Assembly (NCBI GenBank): GCA_030512335.1
Contig: JAULSU010000004.1
Coordinates: 2,418,001 to 2,482,000 of the forward strand
Length of the DNA: 64,000 bases
Source of the DNA: Immersiella caudata
Taxonomy: Eukaryota > Ascomycota > Sordariomycetes > Sordariales > Lasiosphaeriaceae
Direction of reading: 5' to 3'
Shown: in pieces, positions 19,426 through 30,191 of the stretch
How the letters are laid out: each line of letters opens with the position of its first letter
How positions within the stretch are numbered: the first letter of the stretch is position 1
Position numbers and translations under genes: made by a program
The notes under the pieces: generated by a model
What the model was told of the DNA's origin: nothing
Databases searched by the model: none
The model's input: the letters and a program-made list of their open reading frames with translations, nothing else

Positions 19426-22375
19426 TCAAGCGGAAATCTCGTGCTTCACCCACTTCTCCAGCCCACCCCTCGCAATGATCTCTTGTACATTTGGCGGCAA
19501 CTCGCCTACCTTCTGGCTCCAGGTCCTCCCACCTTCACCCTCAGTCACAGTAACCTTGCTACGTCTGACATCCCACACAAACTTCCACCCAGTGCGGCGC
19601 GTCGCGGCCTTCTCGGAATCCTTGAATGTCTCGCGTAGCCGACCCACCAGACGGGGGACCTCGACACCCATGAGGGCGTTGTTAATGCTATTACGGCTGA
19701 AGATATTACCGAAGCTACCCGCTACGACGAGGGGAATTTTCTTTGCCAAGATGGAGGTCGCGGCTTGCTCGCGGGAGCTGCCGCAACCAAAGTTGAAGCC
19801 GGCCACGAGGATATCGCCAGCGTGAGCGACGCTGCCGAATGAGGTGTCGTAATTCTCCATGCAGACCTCGGCCATCTTCTCAACAGGGACATTGTCTTGG
19901 TATGTGTCTGAGGATTTTGTCAGTCAGCGGCTTGGACTTTGAAGGGGACAATGTATTCTGCATCCACAGGGTCGGCCACTTACATTTTCCAGGGTAGATT
20001 CCGTCGGTGTTGATATTGTCAGCGTCGCAGAAGACAATCTCACCCTCCACCTTCTCCGGGAAACCGGGAAGGACCTCAGTCAAAGTGTCCTCCTCGGCAG
20101 CCGGGGCGGCGGCATCTTCGCCAGAGATGTCCTTCTCCGCTTTGGAAATGATACCTTCGGCTTGAGCAATCAACTTATCCAAGGCGTCCTCAATACTGAT
20201 GGCCTTGTCAAGCTCAAAGTTTCCGCTGCCCTCGCCGATAATGACCTTCTCAACGCCTTCGGGCTTCTGGTACCAACCTGGCCCTGCAATCTTTCCCTTC
20301 AGGGCGCTGGCGGCGACAACCTCAGGGCTGGCAAGATACGCCTTGGCATCAGTTGAACCCATGCGGCCCTTGAAGTTACGATTGCTCGCGCTGATGCCGT
20401 TCTCACCTGGCTCGAGCAGACCAGTGCCGAGCCCGATGCAGGGTCCGCAGCCTGCCGGGAGCTGTATGGCTCCAGCATCGACCAGAACTTGCCAGTCCCC
20501 AGCCTCTTCCGCCGCTTGCTGCTCCAGGGTCGACGCAGCAGCGATGTAGAACTTGACACCATCCGCAATCTTCGGGGTAGCTCCATCCGCCGCGGCATCC
20601 CGGAAGACTTTCGCAGCCTGAGCAATATCTGAAGCACGGCTGTTCGTGCAGGAAACGAGACTGCATTGAATTGAAATGTCAGCAGATGGTTTTCTTCGAG
20701 GCGCAGCGACAGTGGCGTGTCTCAGAGCTAACACCGCCCCAAGATCGGCAACACACTGGAAGCACAAGAGGCTATACGTACTATGCCTTGTCGATCTTGA
20801 TGTTTTGCACCTCCAAGTCCTTGAGGGGCGTGGCAACCTTGACGCTGTTGGGTCCGGCGACAAAGGGGGATAGAGTGGATAGGTCTGCAAAGGTGTTAGT
20901 GAACCTCAACGAATAGCTCGAGCACAACTTACTGAGGTACAGCGACTTGGCATAGGTTGCGCCAGGGTCGGCAGTCAGCTGGTTCTGAATGAGATCGTTG
21001 ATTCTCTCATGCGTAAACTTGCCCTGGGCGGCGTCAGGGTTGAACATGGCCGAGGTAGTGGCCTTGCCTCTCAGCCATCCTTCCAGAACAGAGTCGATGG
21101 GGAAGAGTCCACTGAGGGCTAGCGAGAACCGTTAGTTGACCCCTGGGCCACTCATGATGGCGAAAGCCGAGGTTGAACGGGACTGACATACCGCCCCACT
21201 CTGTGGTCATGTTGGCAATAGCCAGCCGGTCGTCCACGGGAATGCTGTGCAGCCCGTCACCGGTAAACTCAATGGCATGGTTCAAAACGTCATCGTTGTT
21301 GAACAAGCCGCAAAGGGCAACGATCACGTCCTTGCCAGTTACACCGGGTGGCAAAATGCCCGTAAGGGTCACCTTCGCGATAGGCGGAATCTGCCACCAT
21401 GTTCGCCTAAAAGGATATTAGTCGAGCTGTTGGAAAAGGGGGTTGTGAAAGAGTTTAGACATACCCGGTAGCCCAGATGCTGGCAGCGTCGGTACGCACG
21501 ACGGGGGTTCCCAGGCAGCCGACACCTGGACAACTGTCAGTCAAGAGTCTCCACTTTAGGGGTACATCGTCTTGTTTGACATGGCGCCACGGTTCAAGCC
21601 CCCAACCAACACTCCAGAAAGCAAAACAAAAGCCAAACGGCTCGGATAAGCCACTCACCGCCATACATGTTGCTGTGGGAGTCCGAAGCCACAGCAACCG
21701 TCCCGGGCCAGGCATAGCCCTCCTCGACCATGATCTGGTGACCAATACCCTGGATTCAAACGTTAGCCAGCAGCTCACGCTGACGGAAGGGTGACCATGC
21801 GTTCCACAACACAGCCGTGTCAGATATCACATACCCGTCCAGCGGGGTAGAAAGTCACGCCGTGCTTTCCAGCAAACTCCTCGATTTTTGCGTACTTCTT
21901 CAAGTTGGCCTTGCTCTTGTTCTGAACATCGTGGTCCAAGGTGAAGATAACCTGCTTGTTGTCGTGGATCTTGGAGGCGCCGATTGCCATAAATTTGGTA
22001 GCCACAGGCCAAGTATTATCGTGGGTCATGCAAGCCTACGAAGGGTTAGGTCTGTGTCAACAGGAGCCCCTGAAAAAGACATACCTTCGGCTTTAGAGTC
22101 ACGTAGTCCCCAGCCTTGACCTTCTTCCCCGGCGCTAGGCCGACGGAATATCTCTGGATGATCTTCTCGGTCAGGGTCTGGGGCTGCAAGGGCGTCTCGA
22201 CGGGGAAGGGCTTCGCCGACGGGGCAGCGCCCTCCAGTTGTGTGTGAAACGCATTCTGGCGACGAATAGGGGTCGTGCTATAGGACACAGCGCATAGTCG
22301 GCGGGCGGTGGGCCGCAAAGCTAGGGGTATGGTGCGGGCAAGACGGAGTTGGCAACAGCTTCTGCTGGCAGCCAA
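19426..22375 (-). CDS. LYS4: Mitochondrial homoaconitase
   Basis: Nine exons: 22375-22085, 22035-21835, 21749-21659, 21525-21465, 21406-21192, 21118-20933, 20884-20782, 20660-19984, 19907-19426. All junctions are GT..AG and keep frame; the product is 768 aa. A basic mitochondrial presequence (MAASRSCCQLRLARTIPLALRP) precedes the aconitase fold: DYVTLKPKACMTHDNTWPV, FYPAGRGIGHQIMVEEGYAW, VASDSHSNMYGGVGCLGTPV, WWQIPPIAKVTLTG, and the swivel domain with FNFGCGSSREQAATS. The 4Fe-4S ligands are Cys387 (VSCTNS), Cys454 and Cys457 (GCGPCIGLG). It converts homoaconitate to homoisocitrate in the fungal alpha-aminoadipate route to lysine. An acidic Ala/Glu linker (ISGEDAAAPAAEEDTL) separates the domains, as in other fungal Lys4. 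The high intron number for one gene here is notable. Confidence 0.95.
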
Positions 22376-23944
22376 TGCGAGGCTTCTTCTCTGGAGACTG
22401 GTCAGAGGCCGCTGTGACGCGCAAATGCCGTGCTACACATACCACAGGCACAATCATTGTGAAGGAGGGTCAATTGACCATCGCAGGGCTGAACCGGCGT
22501 TACAAAGGGTCCAAGCTGGTGGGTGCGGTGGTGCAGGTGCCTGGCGCAAGCAAATGTCACAATTCAATTCCTGCCGCTATCGCAGCGCAACTAGCCACTG
22601 CGTAATGCCTGCCCCAGGACTCGTCGGTGTTGTGCTGGCAAAAAAATTTCAGTGGATCCGGCAATCGGCCACGAGAGAACGGGGAGCTTCACCGCCTTTG
22701 GAGGTCTACACTGAAATCCCAACGAATCGGAACCTTTCTCAACCTCGGCCAGATTCTCAGCTCCGCGGCTCCTTCCCCGACCTAGCGACCCCCAAGCGAC
22801 CCCCCATCAACGACCCCTCCCCCGCCCCATTGAGATAGGGGTGGGGTTAATCGGATTGTCGAGTCCTCCAAGAATTGAAGAGAGCCAGCGCGCGCAGCAC
22901 TCTGCCTACGCATGATCCGAGGCCAGAAGGTACGTATGTCAGGCGCCCCATGCGGTTTAAATGGGTGCGATTGGGCCCAAGTCGCAGCCTCGATGTGATA
23001 ATTTTTCGAAAGTTCCCGGGCTACTTCGGGGGGCACGCGGCGCCGATGCCGATTTGGACACGGTTGAGCAACAAATCGGCGACCCGCGGACACATCATGG
23101 GAATTGGAGTGGGTGCCCAGACGTCAAGCCGCCCTCAGTTTCTTACCTGAGCCCTGCCCAGAGCTCCATCACTAACAGCCGCAGCCCCACCATGGGCCCG
23201 TGAGCTCGAGGGTACGGTGACGAATACGCCAGTAGAATACGCGGACCCGATCGCAAGGGGGGACGCGATCCCAAACCCACACTAAAAGCTGCGGTTGCTT
23301 GCACCTTGCAGCTGTTACCGAAGCTAAGATAAAAAGTTTGCGACTCGGATTCGGTTTTGTCGCGTCCGAGCCAAGTAACAAGGGGGCGGAAGCCAGAGAA
23401 GCTGCCTCTGCTTTTTTGTCCCTCTGTGGGCGAAGAACACCCACCGCTGTCTTCCGGGAGTTGCTTGGGGCCAGGCAACCAGACAGCCACGCGGGATTCT
23501 TAGGCGACCAATTCCGCCGCGACCACTGGCAAGACGGCTTGCTGCTGGGCCGCTTCTTCAGGCTGCCAGGCTGCCTTAGCTGACTGCATGTACTTTCAAG
23601 TACAACACAATAAGCACCGTGTCTATTGTCCCGCCGTTGCGTCGGGTTGCACTACTGACCAACTCCAGGCTGTCTTCGGCGGAGCGAAAACCTACTGCAA
23701 GGCAGGGGACGGGCTTTTTAACCTTAGACCTGTCCCACCCCCACCAAGCTTTGTTCGTCATCTTTGTCATCTCTGCCCACGACCCAAACGACCAGAGTAC
23801 TCCCCGTCCAGTGAGTTGATGGGATCTTGGGTTGATGGTGCCCTCGGAATCGCCTCCTCTCTCCCCTGCCCAGATCATTCTTAGCCGTTCTGCTCGAAAT
23901 CTACCGTCAATCGCCGTGCACAGCTCCTACGCAGCTCCCTCGAG
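22376..23944. other. Divergent upstream region of LYS4 and the Zn2Cys6 gene, 1.57 kb
   Basis: There is no protein-like open frame. The right end is pyrimidine-rich and contains a likely 5'-UTR intron of the regulator gene (23811-23873). I did not find a clear TGACTCA general-amino-acid-control site near LYS4 by eye. Confidence 0.5.
23811..23873 (+). other. Probable 5'-UTR intron that removes two upstream ATGs
   Basis: GTGAGT at 23811 and CCCAG ending at 23873 bound a 63-nt segment, typical for this genome though without an obvious CTAAC branch site. It contains ATG 23819 (a 21-codon frame) and ATG 23835, whose frame overlaps the regulator's start codon. Removal by splicing would leave 23945 as the first ATG. 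Confidence 0.45.
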
Positions 23945-26220
23945 ATGGAGCCCTCTCCCACCTCAAGCGTTCTCCAATCTGCCCCAAGCATTGCGTCGTC
24001 CTCGAGCAAGACCCCGCGCATCCTCGCTTGTGTCCTGTGTCAGCATCGCAAGATCAAGTGCGACAGACACTTTCCCTGCGCAAACTGCACAAAAGTGAGC
24101 CGCAGCAACAACAGGAGTCGATGTTTACGCGCATGACCTACATACTAACAGCGCAAAGGCAAACGTGAAGTGCACGCCAAGCACTCCGGCACCCGCGCGC
24201 AAACGCCGGCGACCCAACCAAGACCTCCAGGAACGACTGGCACGGTGCGAGGAACTCTTGAAGGAGTATGCGACGGAAAAGCCAGACGATCCCGCCGCCC
24301 CGCCGCGGAGGCCGCAGGCTCCTCTATACGACGATCCGAAGCCGAAATGGCAGCCAGCCGGCAAGCTCGTCCAGGAAGATGGCGGTGTTCGCTTTATAGA
24401 CAACTTCCTGATCGGGACTGTCTATGACGAGGTGGGTATCTTGTCTCTCTGCGCTTCGTTGGCCGCAATACTCATGCACCTGGTAGCTACGCGCGATGCG
24501 ACAGATAGTCGAGACGGATGAGCCGGAAGAGACATCCCCGGAATCCATGACCCCTGACGACCACTCGGAGCTGATCCTAGGCGCCGATTCGCCCGAACAA
24601 GGCATCGAAGATCTCTGGCCCGAGGCTGGCCAGGTCTTCCGCCTCTGGCAGGTCTACCTTGATCGAGTAAACCCCTTGACCAAGATCATCCACGTGCCTA
24701 CGCTTCAGCCCTATCTGGCTGAGGCGATAACTCGCTCGCACAATGTTCCCAAGAGTGTTGAGGCTCTTTTGTTCTCAATATTCTTGATGGCGGCTATAGC
24801 TCTGACCCCTGATGAGTGTCAGAGCCTGCTTGGGCAGTCGAGAGAGGAAGCTCTGCAGAGATATTCGAAAGGCGTCCGCTTGACGCTTTTGCGCATGAAT
24901 TTCCTCAAGTCTAATGACTTGAACACTCTGCAAGCGCTAGTAATCTACTTGGTAGGTGTTGCGCCAGGAGAGGATGCCCTAATCTGTGCTGACCAGCTCT
25001 AGATCTCCTTGCAGGGTCGATACAACCGGCACGCGGCTTGGATTCTGAACGGGATTGTGATCCGCATGGCCCAGAAGATGGGTCTTCACCGTGACGGTGA
25101 GCTCCTAGGGCTAGGGCCGTTCGACACAGAAATGCGGAGGCGGGTGTGGTGGCAAATCATCATGGTGGACGCCAAGTATGCCATGTTCTCCGGCCTCAGC
25201 CATACGCTCCTGCCGAGAAATTGGGACACGAAGACACCCAAGAATGTCAACGATGCAGACATTTATCCCTCAGCAACCGAGCCATTCCAGGACCGAGACG
25301 GCCCCACAGAGATGATATTTTGCCTGTTAACGTACAAATTCGCCAAATTCATGGTCGATAACCCAGGGCTTGAGCAAATGCTCATCGCACCGCAAACCGC
25401 GGACATGCAAGATACCCCTGGCGCATTACCCGAGGAGCAGATGAAGAAGTATCGCCACACCTGCGAAATCCTCGGCAAGGAGTTGATAGACATGCTCGAC
25501 AAGTACTGCGACCCACAGGCCGGACCCGTTCACGAGATGGCCATTGCGATGAGGAAGTTCATTGTCGATAAAATTCAGGAACTCATCACGCCACCAAAGC
25601 TGCAGAAGGAGTTTGGCACCGAGATTCGAAACTCCAAAGACAACACTTTCAAGATCGCCGTTGCTACGCTGGAGCACAACGAACAAAACTACATGTCGTC
25701 CAAAGACCGAGGGTTCATATGGTTTTCTCTGCTCCACTTCCAGCCAGACATCTTCCTCTACATGGCCGGCCAGCTCTGCCACCGCACGGAAGGGAATCTC
25801 GTGGAGCGCGCGTGGAGGCAGGTCGAGGTCGTCTACACCTTCCATCCGGAACTATTCGATGTCTCCAACAAGACCTACTCTACCATCGCCATCTTTATTC
25901 TGAAGGCGTGGAGGAAGCGAGAAGAAACCGTCTACAGTCGAACAGGACACCCACCCGAGACACCCTTCTACATCGAGAAACTGCGTGCATCCATGCCGAA
26001 CGACGACTACAAGACGGAGCCAACTCCACCAAACCCATACACCCCGTCGAGCCTAGCAGACGGGCAGGAGATAGACGCCACAGGTTTCGATCAGTTCCTC
26101 GGAGGTCTGCTCGACGGGCCGCAGCTGGAATGGGACATGTTCTCGGGCGCACCCGTGAATAACGGGAGCATGCCTTCGTTTGGGATGTACGGACTAGGGG
26201 GGCCTCCACCTGAGTGGTGA
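23945..26220 (+). CDS. Zn2Cys6 fungal transcription factor
   Basis: Four exons: 23945-24094, 24159-24431, 24487-24951, 25003-26220. The product is 701 aa. The binuclear cluster C-x2-C-x6-C-x5-C-x2-C-x6-C occupies Cys29-Cys55 (CVLCQHRKIKCDRHFPCANC then ANVKC) and is split by intron 1 after Lys50. A basic linker (ARKRRRPNQ) and a short coiled coil (LQERLARCEELLKEYA) give the usual Gal4-type dimerisation. The fungal-specific regulatory domain follows: VNPLTKIIHVPTLQPYL, LNTLQALVIYLISLQGRYN over intron 3, and DTEMRRRVWWQIIMVDAKYA. The C-terminus is Pro/acidic (DQFLGGLLDGPQLEWDMF), an activation-type end. The target pathway is unknown. It sits 1.3 kb upstream of an MFS transporter in the same orientation and divergent from LYS4; either could be a target, but this is inference. 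Confidence 0.92.
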
Positions 26221-27554
26221 ACCTCATTTTTTTCTCGTTCTGGGAGAAATACTCATGGGAGTCACGGACGGGGCGACAGACTCGGGCACCCACTCCTCTC
26301 AATACCCCCATAGCGGCGTTATGATACCCAGCCGCGTTGGTGCAATGTGTTATTACTACTGCTATTAGCATTCTCTTCCCTCTCACGACTTGAACGAATC
26401 TCTCTATCTAGGATGTGTGTATGATAGGCGGGGCGCAGGAAAGAGGCCGGAATAGGTCGGACCAAGGTGCCGTGCGCACGGAAGCCGGGCGCTGACCCCC
26501 GGTTCGGGTTCCGGAGGTACCGATAATTAGACTTCGGAATGGAATGGAATGGGAAAATATAGCTCGGAGACGAAACAAATGTGAAGAATCTTGCATTATA
26601 CACCTCCTCGCAAAGCAGGTTGCAATTGTACCTAGTGGTCGTGTGATGTGTCGCACCCAACGACGTGCGTGGGATGACGACTGCGGACGCGCATGAGGCG
26701 GTGGATGGTTACACGAGGGGAACAAGTACCGAGTTGTTTTTCTCCCTCCTGGAAAATCCGACGTGCAGGCTTCGTTGAGTCATACGGAGGATGTCGCTGG
26801 GAGGCACAAATTGTGTTGAAAATGACAGTCGCAATGATGACCCGACCCGTGTTGGGGGTTGGTAGGGGTCGGAAAGGAACGGCTTGGGGACCCGGGGTTA
26901 CGTACTGGCTCGGGGGTGTTTGGACAATACACAATTCGGGTTGGAGGGCTTGGGTAGGGCGTCGGATATGAACGGACGGGATAGAAAGGGGGGTTACGGA
27001 GTTGGAGCTCGGATGAGGGCAACGCGAGGTACAACGGATCAGTTTTTTTGTAGATGGGTGAGGTTATCGGTGGCTTCAATTGCACAGACAGGGGGCTTTG
27101 AGTCTCCCGATTCAGGCTCTCTCGGCGTTGTTCACACCGTTTCTCAGCGGGTGACTGTTGCGAGAGCTACCTAGTGGGATCTTAAAAAGAAGCGCATCAG
27201 GTACGCTTTTGACATTGGTCACGATAAACCATTGAGGTACAGAGAGGCACAGTCATCGGATCCGAATCTGGAACGCCACAAGGCTTCCCCAAACGGCAAT
27301 CGGCATCTCGGTGCTGGCCGACCCCGACAGCGTGTAATCTTAGAAAACGACGACCGCCAAGATATTTTCAGCACCGACATCAACTGCGCAACACAAGAGC
27401 CGCCGTGTAACCATCGCCGTTAGCTTGGCGCAGTGGTGTTTTCGTTTTGTTCTACATTCGGGTTTTTTTTCTGACGGGCAGTTGGCAAAACTCAGCTTTC
27501 TGCTTTGTACACATCCCCTCTCACACTCGTTCGCGCCGCAGCGCGCTCAGCACC
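26221..27554. other. Intergenic, 1.33 kb, upstream of the MFS gene
   Basis: 3' UTR of the regulator and promoter/leader of the transporter. It carries a small GGAAT triplicate near 26536-26550 (GGAATGGAATGGAAT). No gene seen. Confidence 0.55.
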
Positions 27555-29506
27555 ATGTTCTTCAGCAAAAAGAAATCCGCTGGTGACCAACCCGTCAAGG
27601 CACCGGAGCCTCCATCCACACCACCACCACAACCCTCCCTGGACACAGACGCCAAAGATGTCTCTCCAGGGACACCTCCACCAAAGGTCAATGTAACCTA
27701 TCCCTCTGGCATCAAACTCTTCTTCCTCCTCATCTCCGTCTACGTCTCCCTCTTCCTCATCTCCCTGGACCGCCTCATCGTGGCCACTGCCATTCCCGAG
27801 ATCACCAACGAGTTCAACTCTGTGAAGGACATCGGCTGGTACGGCAGCGCCTACCTTCTCACCAATGCCGCCTTCCAGCTCATGTTTGGAAAGGTGTACA
27901 CCTTTTTCAGCGTCAAGGGCACCTTCCTAATCTCCATCTTGCTATTCGAGATCGGCTCGGCGGTGTGCGGTGCCGCGACAAGCTCGACGGTGTTCATCGT
28001 GGCTAGGGCAATCCAGGGGTTAGGTGCCGCGGGGATCATGGCCGGGGCGTTGACGATTATTGTGTATGCGATTCCGTTGGCGAAGAGGCCGATGTACCAG
28101 GGGTTGGTCGGCGCTGTGTTTGGGATATCGAGCGTGTTGGGGCCGCTGGTGGGAGGGGCGTTCACGACGAATGTTACGTGGAGGTAGGTACCCTATGTGC
28201 GGTTGTTGCTGTTTTTTGTTTTTGCCCCTTTGGTCTTTTACCCTATTGCCGTCCTGGAATGGAAGTTAGGAGCTGACATCGACCACCAAAGGTGGTGTTT
28301 TTACATCAACTTACCTTTCGGGGCGATTGCTTTCGCGTTTGTGGCGTTTCTACTCAAGGTGCCGGACAGGCCGGAGACGAGGATACCGCTCAAGGACAAG
28401 ATACTGCAGTTGGATTTGTTGGGGAGTGCTGCGTTGCTCCCGGGGACTGTGTCTCTATTGTTGGCGCTACAATGGGGTGGTGCTGAGTACGAGGTATGCC
28501 CCTCCCCTTTTCCACTTATTCTCATGGATTCATCACTAATGCCTTACGTCAGTGGTCCAACGCTCGCATCATCGCTCTCCTGACACTAGCCATCGCCCTC
28601 CTCATCGCCTTCTGCCTCGTCCAAGTCTACATGCCGAAGACCGCCACCATCGCCCCTCACATCTTCCGCCGGCGCTCCGTCGTCGCCGCCGTATGGTGTA
28701 CCCTCTGCAACGGGTCCTCGATGCTCATGTTCATTTACTTCATACCGGTGTGGTTCCAGGCAATTTTGGCGGCCTCCGCCATCTCCTCAGGCATCCTCCT
28801 CCTCCCCTTCTGCCTGCCCATGGTCTTCTCTACCATCCTCACTGGTGCCCTAACCACCCGAATCGGATACTACACCCCCTTCCTGCTCGCAGGCACCTGT
28901 TTCATGTCCATCGGCGCCGGTCTCCTCACCACCCTCGACGTATCAACACCGCAGAGGTTCCCAATAGGGTATCAAGTCCTCTACGGCTTCGGCGCCGGTC
29001 TTTCCCTCCAAGCGCCCAACCTAGCCGCGCAAACCGTCCTCCCGCGCAAGGACGCGCCCGTTGGCTTAACAATGGTCATGTTTGTCCAACTCCTGGCCGG
29101 AGCTGTTTTCCTGTCCGTTGGCCAAAACGTGCTCAACAACCGCCTAATTGAATACCTCGCGCCGATCCCGGGGTTCTCGACGAAGCTGCTGCTGAACAAC
29201 GGCGCGACGACGATTCTGGAGGTCTTAGGAGAGGCGCAGAAGCCGGCGGTGTTGAGCGCGTATAATGAGGCGCTGAGATGGGTGTTTAGGGTGGGGCTGA
29301 TTGTGATTTGTTTGGGCGTGTTTGGTGCTCTGGCGATGGAGTGGAGGAATGTGAAGAAGCCTCAGGAGGGGAGCCAAGGGGAAGCGGTGGAGGGAAAGGC
29401 GGAGGGAAAGGTGGAGGGAAAGGATGTGGAGGATGGTGAAGGGAAGTTAGAAGTCGTTGAGGGGAAGGAGAGGGATGAGAAGAAAGACGAGAAGGTGTCT
29501 ATTTGA
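27555..29506 (+). CDS. MFS efflux transporter, 14-TM drug:H+ antiporter type
   Basis: Three exons, 27555-28183, 28292-28493 and 28553-29506, with 108-nt and 59-nt introns. The product is 594 aa. A cytosolic Lys/Pro-rich start (MFFSKKKSAGDQPVKAPEPP) leads into the first helix (LFFLLISVYVSLFLISLDRL) and the DHA2-type motifs: LDRLIVATAIPEI, WYGSAYLLTNAAFQLMFGK, IVARAIQGLGAAGIMAGAL (motif B) and VFGISSVLGPLVGGAFT (motif C, antiporter). The exon 1-2 junction restores TNVTWRWCFYINLPFG. The C-terminal 50 residues are a soluble Glu/Lys/Gly repeat tail. Such proteins export toxic or secondary metabolites across the plasma membrane by proton exchange. The substrate is unknown. ATG 27555 has an ACC context; no earlier in-frame ATG was found. 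Confidence 0.92.
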
Positions 29507-29691
29507 AAGGGAAAATGCTGGTGGAGAGAAAAGATTTAGGATATTGTAAGATATAATGGGGTTGCGACGCTGGAGATCGTGATGTGTAATTACTGCTAGG
29601 CTTTTTAGTTGGCAATGATACCCACTCTTGTATACTCCTTTCTCGAGCCTGAGATTGGGAGAATGCCTATTTGCACTTATACACACACATA

Positions 29692-29790
29692 TCCACACAT
29701 ATCACACATATCCACACATATCCACACATATCCACACATATCCACACATATCCACACATATCCACACATATCCACACATATCCACACATA
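29692..29790. repeat. Minisatellite, 10-bp unit TCCACACATA
   Basis: Ten tandem copies: nine perfect 10-mers and one 9-bp variant (TCACACATA, second copy). A short CA tract (ACACACACA) precedes it. Copy number is likely polymorphic. Confidence 0.95.
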
Positions 29791-29851
29791 ACCCTCGATA
29801 AACCTTATCACACCTATTATCACAAAGCCCTAAGGCCTCTTTTGAAGTAAA

Positions 29852-29932
29852 AGACGTCGTCTGAGTGAGTTTAAAAGGCGTTTGGGCTGGTTCGAAGACG
29901 TCTGGGTGGGTTTAAAAGGCGTCTGGGCTAGC
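29852..29932. repeat. Two-copy direct repeat, about 40-bp unit
   Basis: Copies at 29852-29895 and 29896-29932 share AGACGTC, a GTCTG(A/G)GTG(A/G)GTTTAAAA core, and GGCGT(T/C)TGGGCT. The copies have diverged at several positions. Confidence 0.7.
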
Positions 29933-30191
29933 AAATACCTCTCGTTACCTAGTTTACAAGAGGTCTTGGGCCTTAGGGTCAAGGGGTGGGTAGTTTGGGG
30001 TTTATGCGTAGGGATATGGTGCAAATAGACCTATCCTATGGTGTCAATAGACATTCTCGAGATTTGAAGGACGTCCCCAGACTCGTTCACATCCAGGCAA
30101 CGCAGGATTCCTTGCCGTTCGAACTTGGGGACTCCCCCAAGGCTCATCGTAACAGAACCCCGACATTGACCAAATTGTTTTCCATTTGTTG

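Larger units (their letters stand above)
29507..30191. other. Intergenic, 685 bp, between convergent genes, repeat-rich
   Basis: This separates the 3' ends of the MFS and MOD5 genes. It consists largely of a 10-bp minisatellite (29692-29790) and a two-copy about 40-bp direct repeat (29852-29932). No gene. Confidence 0.7.

Noticed and set aside
29692..29790. CRISPR-like or telomeric array
   Set aside because: The unit is 10 bp without spacers and is not a telomere repeat; it is a simple minisatellite.
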